Positions 1 through 7,153 of a stretch of 64,000 nucleotides of DNA are shown piece after piece. The DNA lies in the NCBI RefSeq assembly GCF_044360685.1, contig NZ_CP043491.1:5890001-5954000 (forward strand). Direction: 5' to 3'. Under the pieces are notes generated by a model, which was not told where the DNA came from, did not search any database, and saw only the letters and a program-made list of their open reading frames with translations. Every line of letters begins with the position of its first letter. The first letter of the stretch is position 1. The position numbers and the translations under genes were made by a program. The stretch comes from Cystobacter fuscus_C. GTDB lineage: Bacteria > Myxococcota > Myxococcia > Myxococcales > Myxococcaceae.

Positions 1-74
1 GTGGTGTTGTAGCGCACGGCGATGGCCGACAGCGTGTCGCCCGAGCGAACCTTGTAGTTACTCACTCCCGTCAT
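1..74 (-). CDS. LysM-domain protein, N-terminal fragment
   Basis: Only the first 24 codons lie in the window; the gene continues off the left edge. Reading the minus strand from the ATG at 74, the product begins MTGVSNYKVRSGDTLSAIAV. The YKVRSGDTLSAIA block is the opening beta-alpha part of a LysM peptidoglycan-binding module placed at the extreme N-terminus, with no signal peptide before it. The family binds N-acetylglucosamine polymers. What else the protein carries cannot be seen. It is divergent from the secreted-protein gene at 251. Confidence 0.75.
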   Translation of the reverse strand, partial: MTGVSNYKVRSGDTLSAIAVRYNT

Positions 75-120
75 GGACCGACTCCGACTGGGCAGGCCAC
101 GTCCCCGCCGGGGCCGTGGA

Positions 121-139
121 GATGATTTTCAGGATCATC
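121..139. repeat. Imperfect 19-bp palindrome in divergent promoter region
   Basis: GATGATTTTCAGGATCATC has 6-bp arms (GATGAT/ATCATC) around a 7-bp centre. It lies between the divergent LysM and secreted-protein genes, so it could be an operator. By hand alignment it matches 12 of 19 positions of the classical Fur box, too few to assign a regulator. Confidence 0.3.
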
Positions 140-250
140 GAACGTTTGATGAGAAAGTTTCCTCTCGATTTCTCAAAGGGACCACCCACGGAGAGAGTGG
201 ATGAGGCGATAGGCTCACCAGCCGAGCGGTCCGAAAGGGAGAACGAACCG

Positions 251-1273
251 ATGGGCAACGCGATGCGTCACTGGATGGGAATCGTGGGGTGGGTGGTGGG
301 GATGGGCGCCCTGGCGGCGGGGGCGCAGCCGGCGGGGGATGCGACGGGCGTGTACAAGAAGGCGGGCGGAAAGCTGGCCATCGTCCAGGGCGACAACGAG
401 ACGCTGGTGCACTACCAGGGCTCGTTTCCCCAGGGGGAGAGCGCGGGCACCTGCGAATGCACCCTGGTGGTGAAGAGCAAGACGGCCACGCGCTGGACGC
501 TGGCGGGTCCGGACCTCGCGCCTGGCAAGCTGAGCCTGGCCGTGGCTCCAGGACGCTTCGTGCTGGAGGGGACGAACCCGGGTTGCTGTGGCGCCGGGTG
601 GTCGGGCCGTGACGAGTTCTCGCGCGCCCAGGCGGCCACGCCTCCCGCGTCGTGCAAGGTGAGCGCGCCTCGCGTGTACTTCCAGGCCACGGACGAGGGG
701 AACACCCAGCGCAAGGCGTACGTGGTGCAAGGCGACACGGTGGAGGCCTATCTCCCCGCCACCGAGCCGGACCTGGTGCCCGCGCGCTTCAAGGGAAAGA
801 AGACGACGGCGGGATTGCTCCAGCGCACCCAGCTCGAGTGCGCGGCCGCTCCGGCCGCCGCGGCCCCGCCCGCGGTGAAGGCCGAGCAACTCCAGCCGCT
901 CGCGGGCAAGTGGGTGGAGCTCACGAAGAAGGGCAAGGGCTACGTCATCTTCAAGCCCTGCTCGGCCGAGACCCGTGCCTTCACCCTCCAGCCGGACGGC
1001 GCGCGGATGGAGATCCAGCTCGGGCAGGAGAGCACGAGCGTCCGGGTGACGAAGCTTGAGCCCGGCGCGGGCACCGGGGCCTACGTGTTGGAGCTCACCC
1101 CCGAGGGTGGCCAGGGCGAGCAGGTGGAGTGGAAGGTGACGGACGCGGCCAAGGGCATCGTGTCACTCACCAGTCCCGAGCTCTTCGCCCGGAGCCACAC
1201 CTACGTGCGCGACGCGAAGAAGGGCGCGTTCCGCGTGGACGCCGAGAAGAACTGCGAGAGCGAGCACGACTGA
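251..1273 (+). CDS. Secreted protein of unknown function
   Basis: The product is 340 residues. An upstream in-frame start exists at 116, but the ATG at 251 is preferred: it has a GGGAG ribosome site at 237-241 with 9-base spacing, and it begins directly with a signal peptide (MGNAMRHWMGIVGWVVGMGA, then AAGAQPA as a likely cleavage site). The mature part has scattered cysteines, including an adjacent pair in NPGCCGAGW, and an alanine/proline-rich linker near residue 200 separating two halves. The second half begins LAGKWVELTKKGKGYVIF, which could be a small beta-barrel-like domain. I recognise no family. It is probably periplasmic or extracellular. The next gene starts 89 bases downstream under its own regulatory site, so it is probably monocistronic. 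Confidence 0.65.
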   Translation: MGNAMRHWMGIVGWVVGMGALAAGAQPAGDATGVYKKAGGKLAIVQGDNETLVHYQGSFPQGESAGTCECTLVVKSKTATRWTLAGPDLAPGKLSLAVAPGRFVLEGTNPGCCGAGWSGRDEFSRAQAATPPASCKVSAPRVYFQATDEGNTQRKAYVVQGDTVEAYLPATEPDLVPARFKGKKTTAGLLQRTQLECAAAPAAAAPPAVKAEQLQPLAGKWVELTKKGKGYVIFKPCSAETRAFTLQPDGARMEIQLGQESTSVRVTKLEPGAGTGAYVLELTPEGGQGEQVEWKVTDAAKGIVSLTSPELFARSHTYVRDAKKGAFRVDAEKNCESEHD

Positions 1274-1326
1274 GCCCGCGGTGCGGCGTTCACGCGCCGA
1301 ATTCGCTCGACATGTCCGGAGGGGTT

Positions 1327-1345
1327 GATATTGATAATCAAAATC
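1327..1345. promoter_or_regulatory. Fur-box-like operator
   Basis: GATATTGATAATCAAAATC matches 16 of 19 positions of the classical Fur consensus GATAATGATAATCATTATC and sits inside a near-perfect inverted repeat (TTGAT-a-TTGAT ... ATCAA-a-ATCAA, 1325-1347). It is an AT-rich island in roughly 70 percent GC DNA and ends 17 bases before the ATG of the peptidase at 1363. A bound Fur-family repressor would therefore cover the start of transcription or translation. The match was counted by eye; which Fur-family member (Fur, Zur, PerR) binds is inference. Confidence 0.7.
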
Positions 1346-1362
1346 AACTTCCAGGCTCTCGA

Positions 1363-4161
1363 ATGAAAAGACTCTCCCTCGGCGTCCTGTTCTTCCTGGG
1401 CTGTGCCCATGCGCCTTCCGCGCCCGCGCCGTCCAGCGAGACCCCGTCCACTCCGCCCAAGGCGCTTCCCGCGCGGGAAGGGGAGGGGCACCTGGGCTCG
1501 CTGCGGCAGCTCACCTTCGCGGGGGAGAACGCCGAGGCGTACTGGGCCTTCTCGGGCGAGGCGCTCACCTTCCAGGCCCGGCTCGAGGGGCAGCAGTGCG
1601 ATCGCATCTACTGGCTGGATGCGAAGACGGGCGCGACGCGGCCCATCTCCAGCGGCGAGGGCGTCACCACGTGTGCCTATGCGCTGCCGGGAGATGACGA
1701 GGTCATCTACGCCTCGACGCACGAGGCCGGTGCCGCCTGTCCGCCCAAGCCCGACATGAGCAAGGGCTACGTATGGCCGCTCTACGAGGGCTACGACATC
1801 TACAAGGCCCGGGCGGATGGCTCGGATCGGCGGCCCCTCACGCGCACGCCGGGCTACGACGCCGAGGCGACGGTGTGCCCGAAGGATGGCTCCATCGTCT
1901 TCACGTCCGTGCGTGATGGGGACCTGGAGCTGTACCGGATGGACGCGGACGGGGGGAACGTGAAGCGGCTCACCTCCACGCCCGGCTACGACGGCGGCGC
2001 CTTCTTCAACCGCGATTGCACGAAGATCGTCTGGCGCGCGTCGCGGCCCGCGCCGGGCAAGGAGCTGGAGGACTATCAGGCGCTGCTGGCCCAGGGGCTC
2101 GTGCGGCCCACGAAGCTGGAGCTCTATGTCGCCGACGCGGATGGCTCCAACCCCACGCAGATCACCTACCTGAACGTGGCCTCCTTCGCTCCGTCCTGGC
2201 ACCCCACGCGCGAGCGCATCCTCTTCTCCACCAACTACCCGAACGCTCGCGGGCGGGAGTTCGACATCTGGGCGGTGAACGTGGACGGCTCGGGCCTGGA
2301 GCGCATCACCACCGCGCCCGGCTTCGATGGCTTCCCGTTGTTCTCTCCGGACGGCAAGCAGCTCGCCTTCTCCTCCAACCGCGAGACGGCGCCGGGCCGC
2401 CAGGACACCAACGTCTTCATCGCCGAGTGGAACGACGACGTGCCGGCCTCCACGGCCGCGCCCCTGCCGGCGGATCGGGTGATGAAGGACGTGCGCTTCC
2501 TCGCGGCCCCCGAGCAGGGGGGCCGGGGCGTGGACACGCCGGGGCTCGAGCAGGCGGCGCGCTACCTCGAGCAGCGCTTCTCGGCGCTGGGGCTCGTGCC
2601 CGCGGGGGACAACGGCACCTTCCGCCAGCGCTTCTCCGTCACCACCGAGGTGAAGGCCGGCGCCGGCACGGCGCTGGAGCTGGGCTCGCTCCGGGCGAAG
2701 GACGAGGCGTTCCTGCCCCTGGGCTTCTCCGCCGAGGGGGACGTGAGCGGCGACGTGGTGCTCGCGGGGTATGGCGTGCGCGCGAAGGAGCTGGGCGTGG
2801 ATGACTACGCGGGGCTCGCGGTGAAGGGGAAGATCGTCGTGGTGCGGCGCTTCGTTCCCGACCAGCCCGCGTTCGCCTCGAGCGAGGCGCAGCGCCGCTA
2901 TGGAGACCTGCGTCACAAGGCGTGGGTGGCGAAGGAGGCGGGGGCGCGCGCGCTCATCGTGGTGGACTGGCCCGCGGGCGCGGCCACGGGGGCGCACGGC
3001 GCGCCCACCGAGGCCCGCCTGCCGCCGCTGCGGCCCGAGGGCGCCCAGGACGCGGGACTGCCCGCCGTCATCCTCCAGCGCGCGGGCTTCGAGCCCGTGC
3101 TCCAGCAGCTCGAGCAGAAGAAGAAGGTGCGCGGCCGCGTCGTGGTGCGGCTCGACAAGGTGCAGAAGGACGCGTGGAACCTCGTGGGTAGGCTGCCCGC
3201 GGCGGCTCCCGAGGCGCGCGCGGCCTCCGGCGTGGTGGTGGTGGGCGCGCACTATGACCATCTGGGCACGGGCGGACGGGGCTCGCTGGCGCCCGACAGC
3301 CACGAGCCGCACCTGGGCGCGGATGACAACGCGTCGGGCGTGGCGGGCCTGCTGGAGGCGGCGCGGCTGCTCGCGGCGAAGCGGGAGCGGTTGCAGCGGG
3401 ACGTCTACTTCACGGCCTTCTCGGGCGAGGAGCTGGGCGTGCTGGGCTCCACCGCGTGGACGCGCTCGCCGCCTGCGGGGCTCGCGATGAAGGACGTGGT
3501 GGGGATGATCAACCTCGACATGGTGGGCCGGCTGCGCAACAACCACCTGGCGGTGCTGGGAGTGGAGTCCGGCCAGGAGTGGCGTGACGTGCTCGCGCCC
3601 GCGTGCGCCCTGGCCCGCGTGCAGTGCGATGGCTCGGGGGATGGGTATGGGCCGTCGGACCACACGCCGTTCTACGCGGCGGGTGTTCCGGTGCTGCACT
3701 TCTTCACGGGCGCTCACGGCGACTATCACAAGCCGTCCGACAGCGCGTCGCGCATCAACGCGGCGGGGCTCGCGCAGGTGGGGCTCATCGTGTCCGAGGT
3801 CGCCGCCGAGGTGAGCGCGAGGCCCGGGCGTCTCACCTATCGCAACGTGCCCGCGCCCGCGCCCGCCGGGGACATGCGCTCGTTCAACGCCTCGCTTGGC
3901 ACCGTGCCGGACTATGCGCCCCCCGAGGGCACACGCGGAGTGCTGCTCGCGGGTGTGCGGCCGGGTGGGGGAGCGGACAAGGGCGGCATGAAGCGGGGGG
4001 ATGTGCTCATCCGGCTCGGCACCCACGACGTGGGGAGCGTGGAGGATTTGATGTACGCGCTCAATGCCTCCAAGCCCGGCGAGACCGTCACCGCCGTCGT
4101 CCTGCGCGAGGGCCAGGAGGTGAAGCTGTCCGTGACGTTCCAGGAGAGCCAGCGACGCTGA
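1363..4161 (+). CDS. Lipoprotein M28 metallopeptidase with TolB propeller and PDZ domain
   Basis: The 932-residue product starts at the ATG at 1363, where MKRLSLGVLFFLGC is a lipoprotein signal with Cys14 as lipid site. Residues about 45-360 are TolB/WD40-type beta-propeller repeats (recurrent D-G-x-D and FSPDGKQLAF-like blades). A PA-like insert follows at about 440-600, then an M28 zinc aminopeptidase domain: H630 in GAHYDHLG, the Asp pair 654/655 in GADDNASG, E689/E690 in FSGEELG, D719 in NLDMVGR, and H789 in GDYHKPSD. All expected ligands and the general-base Glu are present. Residues about 850-932 form a PDZ domain. It probably cleaves peptides on the outer or periplasmic membrane face. 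A Fur-box-like palindrome directly upstream suggests metal-dependent control. Confidence 0.9.
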   Translation: MKRLSLGVLFFLGCAHAPSAPAPSSETPSTPPKALPAREGEGHLGSLRQLTFAGENAEAYWAFSGEALTFQARLEGQQCDRIYWLDAKTGATRPISSGEGVTTCAYALPGDDEVIYASTHEAGAACPPKPDMSKGYVWPLYEGYDIYKARADGSDRRPLTRTPGYDAEATVCPKDGSIVFTSVRDGDLELYRMDADGGNVKRLTSTPGYDGGAFFNRDCTKIVWRASRPAPGKELEDYQALLAQGLVRPTKLELYVADADGSNPTQITYLNVASFAPSWHPTRERILFSTNYPNARGREFDIWAVNVDGSGLERITTAPGFDGFPLFSPDGKQLAFSSNRETAPGRQDTNVFIAEWNDDVPASTAAPLPADRVMKDVRFLAAPEQGGRGVDTPGLEQAARYLEQRFSALGLVPAGDNGTFRQRFSVTTEVKAGAGTALELGSLRAKDEAFLPLGFSAEGDVSGDVVLAGYGVRAKELGVDDYAGLAVKGKIVVVRRFVPDQPAFASSEAQRRYGDLRHKAWVAKEAGARALIVVDWPAGAATGAHGAPTEARLPPLRPEGAQDAGLPAVILQRAGFEPVLQQLEQKKKVRGRVVVRLDKVQKDAWNLVGRLPAAAPEARAASGVVVVGAHYDHLGTGGRGSLAPDSHEPHLGADDNASGVAGLLEAARLLAAKRERLQRDVYFTAFSGEELGVLGSTAWTRSPPAGLAMKDVVGMINLDMVGRLRNNHLAVLGVESGQEWRDVLAPACALARVQCDGSGDGYGPSDHTPFYAAGVPVLHFFTGAHGDYHKPSDSASRINAAGLAQVGLIVSEVAAEVSARPGRLTYRNVPAPAPAGDMRSFNASLGTVPDYAPPEGTRGVLLAGVRPGGGADKGGMKRGDVLIRLGTHDVGSVEDLMYALNASKPGETVTAVVLREGQEVKLSVTFQESQRR

Positions 4162-4323
4162 GTTGTTGGAAAATCGTCGTGCGGTGTCTTGGTGATGTGC
4201 GACGCGATGATGTCCGTGGATTTCGCGGACCCGCCCACGAGGGTGATGGGGGTTCCCTATCGCCCTTGAAGCGTCTATGACGTTTGGCGTCAAGTTCCAG
4301 TCAACCCGATGGGAGTGTGCTGA

Positions 4324-4860
4324 ATGAGATCCAAGATCCTGTTGACTCTGATGATGTTGGTGGCGACCCCCGTGCTCGCGGATTTGGAGCGCAGTGGACC
4401 CGCGAGCGCGACGTTCTCCGGCAAGGGGCCGGCTGGCTTCAAGCTGGAGGGGAAGACCGAGGAGGTGACCCTCAAGGACGATGGCAAGACGGTGGTCATC
4501 TCCGTGCCGCTGGCGACGCTCAAGACAGGCATTGATCTGCGCGACCGTCACATGCGCGAGAAGTACCTCGAGGTGGAGAAGTTCCCGCACGCGGTGCTGG
4601 AGGTGCTCTGGACCGCCATCCAGTTGCCGGAGGATGGGAAGACGACCACCCAGACGGTGCCGGGGAAGATGACCCTGCACGGCAAGACGAAGGACGTGTC
4701 CGTCACCTACACCCTCAAGCGCACGGGGGATGCCTACGAGGCGAGTGGCAAGCTGCCCCTCAACCTCAAGGACTTCGACATCATCCTGCCGAACTACCTG
4801 GGCGTGACGGTCAAGCCCGACATCGAGACGCTCACCTCGTTCCAGTTCAAGAAGAAGTAG
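4324..4860 (+). CDS. YceI family periplasmic protein
   Basis: The product is 178 residues with a signal peptide (MRSKILLTLMMLVATPVLA, cleaved before DLERS). The rest is a YceI beta-barrel: the DLRDRHMREKYLEVEKFP block and the GKMTLHGKTKDVSVTYTL block are typical. Family members enclose an isoprenoid or quinone-like lipid. A GGGAG ribosome site lies 8 bases before the ATG. It is the first gene of a tight three-gene run: the cytochrome-barrel gene starts 13 bases after its stop. A link to quinone or electron transfer is plausible from family and context but not shown. Confidence 0.9.
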   Translation: MRSKILLTLMMLVATPVLADLERSGPASATFSGKGPAGFKLEGKTEEVTLKDDGKTVVISVPLATLKTGIDLRDRHMREKYLEVEKFPHAVLEVLWTAIQLPEDGKTTTQTVPGKMTLHGKTKDVSVTYTLKRTGDAYEASGKLPLNLKDFDIILPNYLGVTVKPDIETLTSFQFKKK

Positions 4861-4873
4861 GAATCGCTCGCCC

Positions 4874-6043
4874 ATGCGTCAGTCTCTCGTCGTGTTGTTC
4901 CTGTTCGGACTCCTCGTGTCGCCTCGGGCCGAGGCCTACACGTGGATGATCCGCCACGGCTACTCCAGTTGCGCCGCGTGCCATGCGGACCCCTCGGGAG
5001 CTGGCCTCGTCACCGCCTACGGGCGGGCCCAGTCCGAGCTGTTGCTCGCCGCCAACTACGGCAAGGTGAAGGAGGAGGTCAGTCCCAGCACGGGCTTTCT
5101 CTTCGGCGCGGTGAACACGCCGGACTGGCTCCTGTTGGGGCTGTCCTTCCGCGGTGGCGCGCTCGTCAACCAGGCGGGGTCGGCGGACCCGACGGTGCGG
5201 CCGGTGCAGATGGCGAGCGACATCCGCGCCCAGGCCACCTTCGGCCAGTTCCGCGCCAACGCCAGCCTGGGCTTCGCGCTGCGCCGCGCGCGCCTGGCGG
5301 CCCTGACCACCACCGAGGCCAACAACGTCGTGTCGCGCGACCACTGGCTCGGCTGGGACAACGAGAACCAGACGCTGCTGGTGCGCGCGGGCCGCATCAA
5401 CCTGCCGTTCGGTCTGCGCAACGTGGAGCACACCTCGTGGGTGCGTGAGCGCACGCGCACCGACACCAACGAGCACCAGCAGTACGGCCTGGCCGTCGCC
5501 TACAACGGCGAGGGCTTCCGCGGCGAGCTCATGGGCATCGCGGGCAACTTCCTGCTCAAGCCCGATGAGTACCGGGAGCGCGGCTACTCGGGCTACTTCG
5601 AGTGGTCTCCGCGGACGAACCTGGCGCTGGGGGTGAGCAGCCTCGCCACGCGCGCCGCGTATGACGTGGACTCGCGGCAGCCGGACTTCTGGCGGCAGGC
5701 GCACGGCGTCTTCGGCCGCTGGGCGGTGAACGGTCCCGTGGTGTTGCTCGGCGAGGTGGATCTGCTCGTCAACTCCTCTCGGGATCAGAGCGCGGGGCTG
5801 GGCTACACCGGCCTGCTCCAGGCGGATATCGAGCCGGTGCAGGGCCTGCACGTCATCGTCTCGGGTGAGACCCTGCGCACGGTGGGAGGCGTGGGCACCA
5901 ACGTGGGCGGAAGTTTGGGACTGGCCTTCTCCTTCCTGCCCCAGGTCGAGTTGCGTGTGGATGGTGTCGTGCGGAGGTTCGCGACCGAGACGGGCGGCAC
6001 CAACACCCTTTCCATTCTCAGTCAGTTGCACCTCTTGCTATGA
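4874..6043 (+). CDS. Monoheme cytochrome fused to outer-membrane beta-barrel
   Basis: The product is 389 residues. Residues 1-21 form a signal peptide (PRAEA/YTW). Right after it comes one c-type heme site, SSCAACHADP, with C33, C36 and H37. The remaining 330 residues look like an outer-membrane barrel: alternating hydrophobic strands, many aromatic turns (YSGYFEWSPRTNLALGVS), a LNLPFG-like strand and a hydrophobic C-terminal strand ending SQLHLLL. A single heme at the barrel entrance suggests an electron-transfer porin, which is inference. It overlaps the next gene by ATGA (6040-6043), so the two are translationally coupled. No named family comes to mind beyond porin-like barrel proteins with an N-terminal cytochrome motif. 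Confidence 0.7.
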   Translation: MRQSLVVLFLFGLLVSPRAEAYTWMIRHGYSSCAACHADPSGAGLVTAYGRAQSELLLAANYGKVKEEVSPSTGFLFGAVNTPDWLLLGLSFRGGALVNQAGSADPTVRPVQMASDIRAQATFGQFRANASLGFALRRARLAALTTTEANNVVSRDHWLGWDNENQTLLVRAGRINLPFGLRNVEHTSWVRERTRTDTNEHQQYGLAVAYNGEGFRGELMGIAGNFLLKPDEYRERGYSGYFEWSPRTNLALGVSSLATRAAYDVDSRQPDFWRQAHGVFGRWAVNGPVVLLGEVDLLVNSSRDQSAGLGYTGLLQADIEPVQGLHVIVSGETLRTVGGVGTNVGGSLGLAFSFLPQVELRVDGVVRRFATETGGTNTLSILSQLHLLL

Positions 6044-6540
6044 ACAACCCATCCAATCGCGGCTTGCCGCACATGCTGGCGCGTGCCGGCCTCCTGGGAG
6101 TCGTCCTGCTCGGCGCCACCGCCGCGAGGGCCACCCCCAACTTTCCGGAAGTCATCCACAACGATCTGGGACTCGCCAGCCAGCCCTCGTGCGCGGTCTG
6201 CCACCAGGGCGCTCCTGGCATGGGCACGGTGACCACACCCTTCGGCAAGTCGCTGCTCGCCCGGAAGGTCGTGCCCTATGACGTGGCCTCGTTGAGCAAG
6301 GCGCTGGCCGCGCTCGACACCGAGAAGGTGGACAGTGACAGCGACGGCACGCCGGACACGGAGGAGCTGAAGGCGGGCCGGAATCCCAACGTGAGCGACG
6401 GGAACAGTGGTCCGGGCGGGGAGCCGGGTGGAGGCAATGTGCTGCCCGAGCCCTCCTACGGGTGCGGTGTGGCGCCGGGCGCTCCGGTGGGCCTGCTGCT
6501 CGGTGGGCTGTGGCTCTTGCGCAGGCGCCGTCGGCAGTAG
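6040..6540 (+). CDS. Monoheme cytochrome with MYXO-CTERM sorting tail
   Basis: The product is 166 residues. An N-terminal signal peptide (cleavage near ATAARA/TPN) is followed by one CxxCH heme site, PSCAVCHQG, with C51, C54 and H55. A calcium-binding thrombospondin type 3-like stretch DSDSDGTPDTEEL follows, then a Gly/Pro linker. The C-terminus is a MYXO-CTERM signal: YGCGVAPG with Cys142, a hydrophobic helix GLLLGGLWLL, and a basic RRRRRQ end. Such tails are processed by a myxosortase and leave the protein lipid-anchored at the cell surface. With the upstream cytochrome-barrel it could form a surface electron path. The family roles of the motifs are known; the joint role is inference. Confidence 0.85.
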   Translation: MNNPSNRGLPHMLARAGLLGVVLLGATAARATPNFPEVIHNDLGLASQPSCAVCHQGAPGMGTVTTPFGKSLLARKVVPYDVASLSKALAALDTEKVDSDSDGTPDTEELKAGRNPNVSDGNSGPGGEPGGGNVLPEPSYGCGVAPGAPVGLLLGGLWLLRRRRRQ

Positions 6541-6552
6541 GCGTCCGGACGG

Positions 6553-6590
6553 GCCCGCCCTCATCATTCCTTTCGGCCGAGAGGGCGGGC
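6553..6590. repeat. 10-bp perfect inverted repeat before peroxiredoxin gene
   Basis: GCCCGCCCTC (6553-6562) and GAGGGCGGGC (6581-6590) pair perfectly around an 18-base loop. It could be a terminator for the cytochrome operon, but no T-run follows; instead GATTATACAG (6591-6600) follows, which contains a -10-like TATACA. It may therefore be an operator or a leader structure of the peroxiredoxin gene 39 bases downstream. Confidence 0.5.
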
Positions 6591-6629
6591 GATTATACAG
6601 AGGGCTCCTTTTCACGCGGAGTCCTCCTC

Positions 6630-7094
6630 ATGACGATCAAGGTTGGCGACGAAGCCCCGGACTTCAACTTCACCCACAAGAATGGGAGTCCGGCCAATCT
6701 CAAGTCCCTGCGTCAGCAGAAGGCCGTCGTTCTCTACTTCTATCCCAAGGATGACACCCCGGGGTGCACGGCCCAGGCCTGCTCCTTCCGTGATTCCTAC
6801 GAGGACTTCGTCCAGGCGGGCGCCGAGGTCATCGGGGTCAGCTCCGACGACGCCTCGAAGCACGAGGCCTTCGCCGCCAGGTATCGGCTGCCCTTCACGT
6901 TGGTCAGCGACGCGGACGGCGAGCTGCGCAAGCGCTACGGTGTGCCGCGCTCGTTCCTGGGGCTGGTGCCGGGCCGGGTCACGTATGTGATCGACCGTGA
7001 GGGCATCGTCCGGCACGTCTTCAATTCCCAGCTCCAGTCCACCAAGCACATCTCCGAGGCGATGGAAGTCCTCAAGCGCCTGAGTGCCTCCTGA
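6630..7094 (+). CDS. bcp: Thioredoxin-dependent thiol peroxidase (Bcp/PrxQ)
   Basis: The product is 154 residues, the usual Bcp length. The start at 6630 is set by GGAG at 6618-6621 with 8-base spacing; the upstream in-frame extension overlaps the cytochrome gene and is rejected. The peroxidatic site is DDTPGCTAQAC with C46 and a second Cys at 51, the PrxQ alpha-helix pair that forms an intramolecular disulfide. It reduces H2O2 and organic hydroperoxides using thioredoxin in the cytoplasm. The following TonB-like gene is very close or overlapping. Confidence 0.93.
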   Translation: MTIKVGDEAPDFNFTHKNGSPANLKSLRQQKAVVLYFYPKDDTPGCTAQACSFRDSYEDFVQAGAEVIGVSSDDASKHEAFAARYRLPFTLVSDADGELRKRYGVPRSFLGLVPGRVTYVIDREGIVRHVFNSQLQSTKHISEAMEVLKRLSAS

Positions 7095-7153
7095 CGGACA
7101 CGCGGCGATCGCGCGGGGCTCGTTCCTGGTGGCGCTCCTGGCCGCTGGGGGCC

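Noticed and set aside
1201..4875. A 1224-codon open frame on the minus strand through the peptidase and YceI genes
   Set aside because: It mirrors the third-position GC bias of the real genes on the plus strand, has a His/Arg/Ala-biased composition and no domains. It is a coding shadow.
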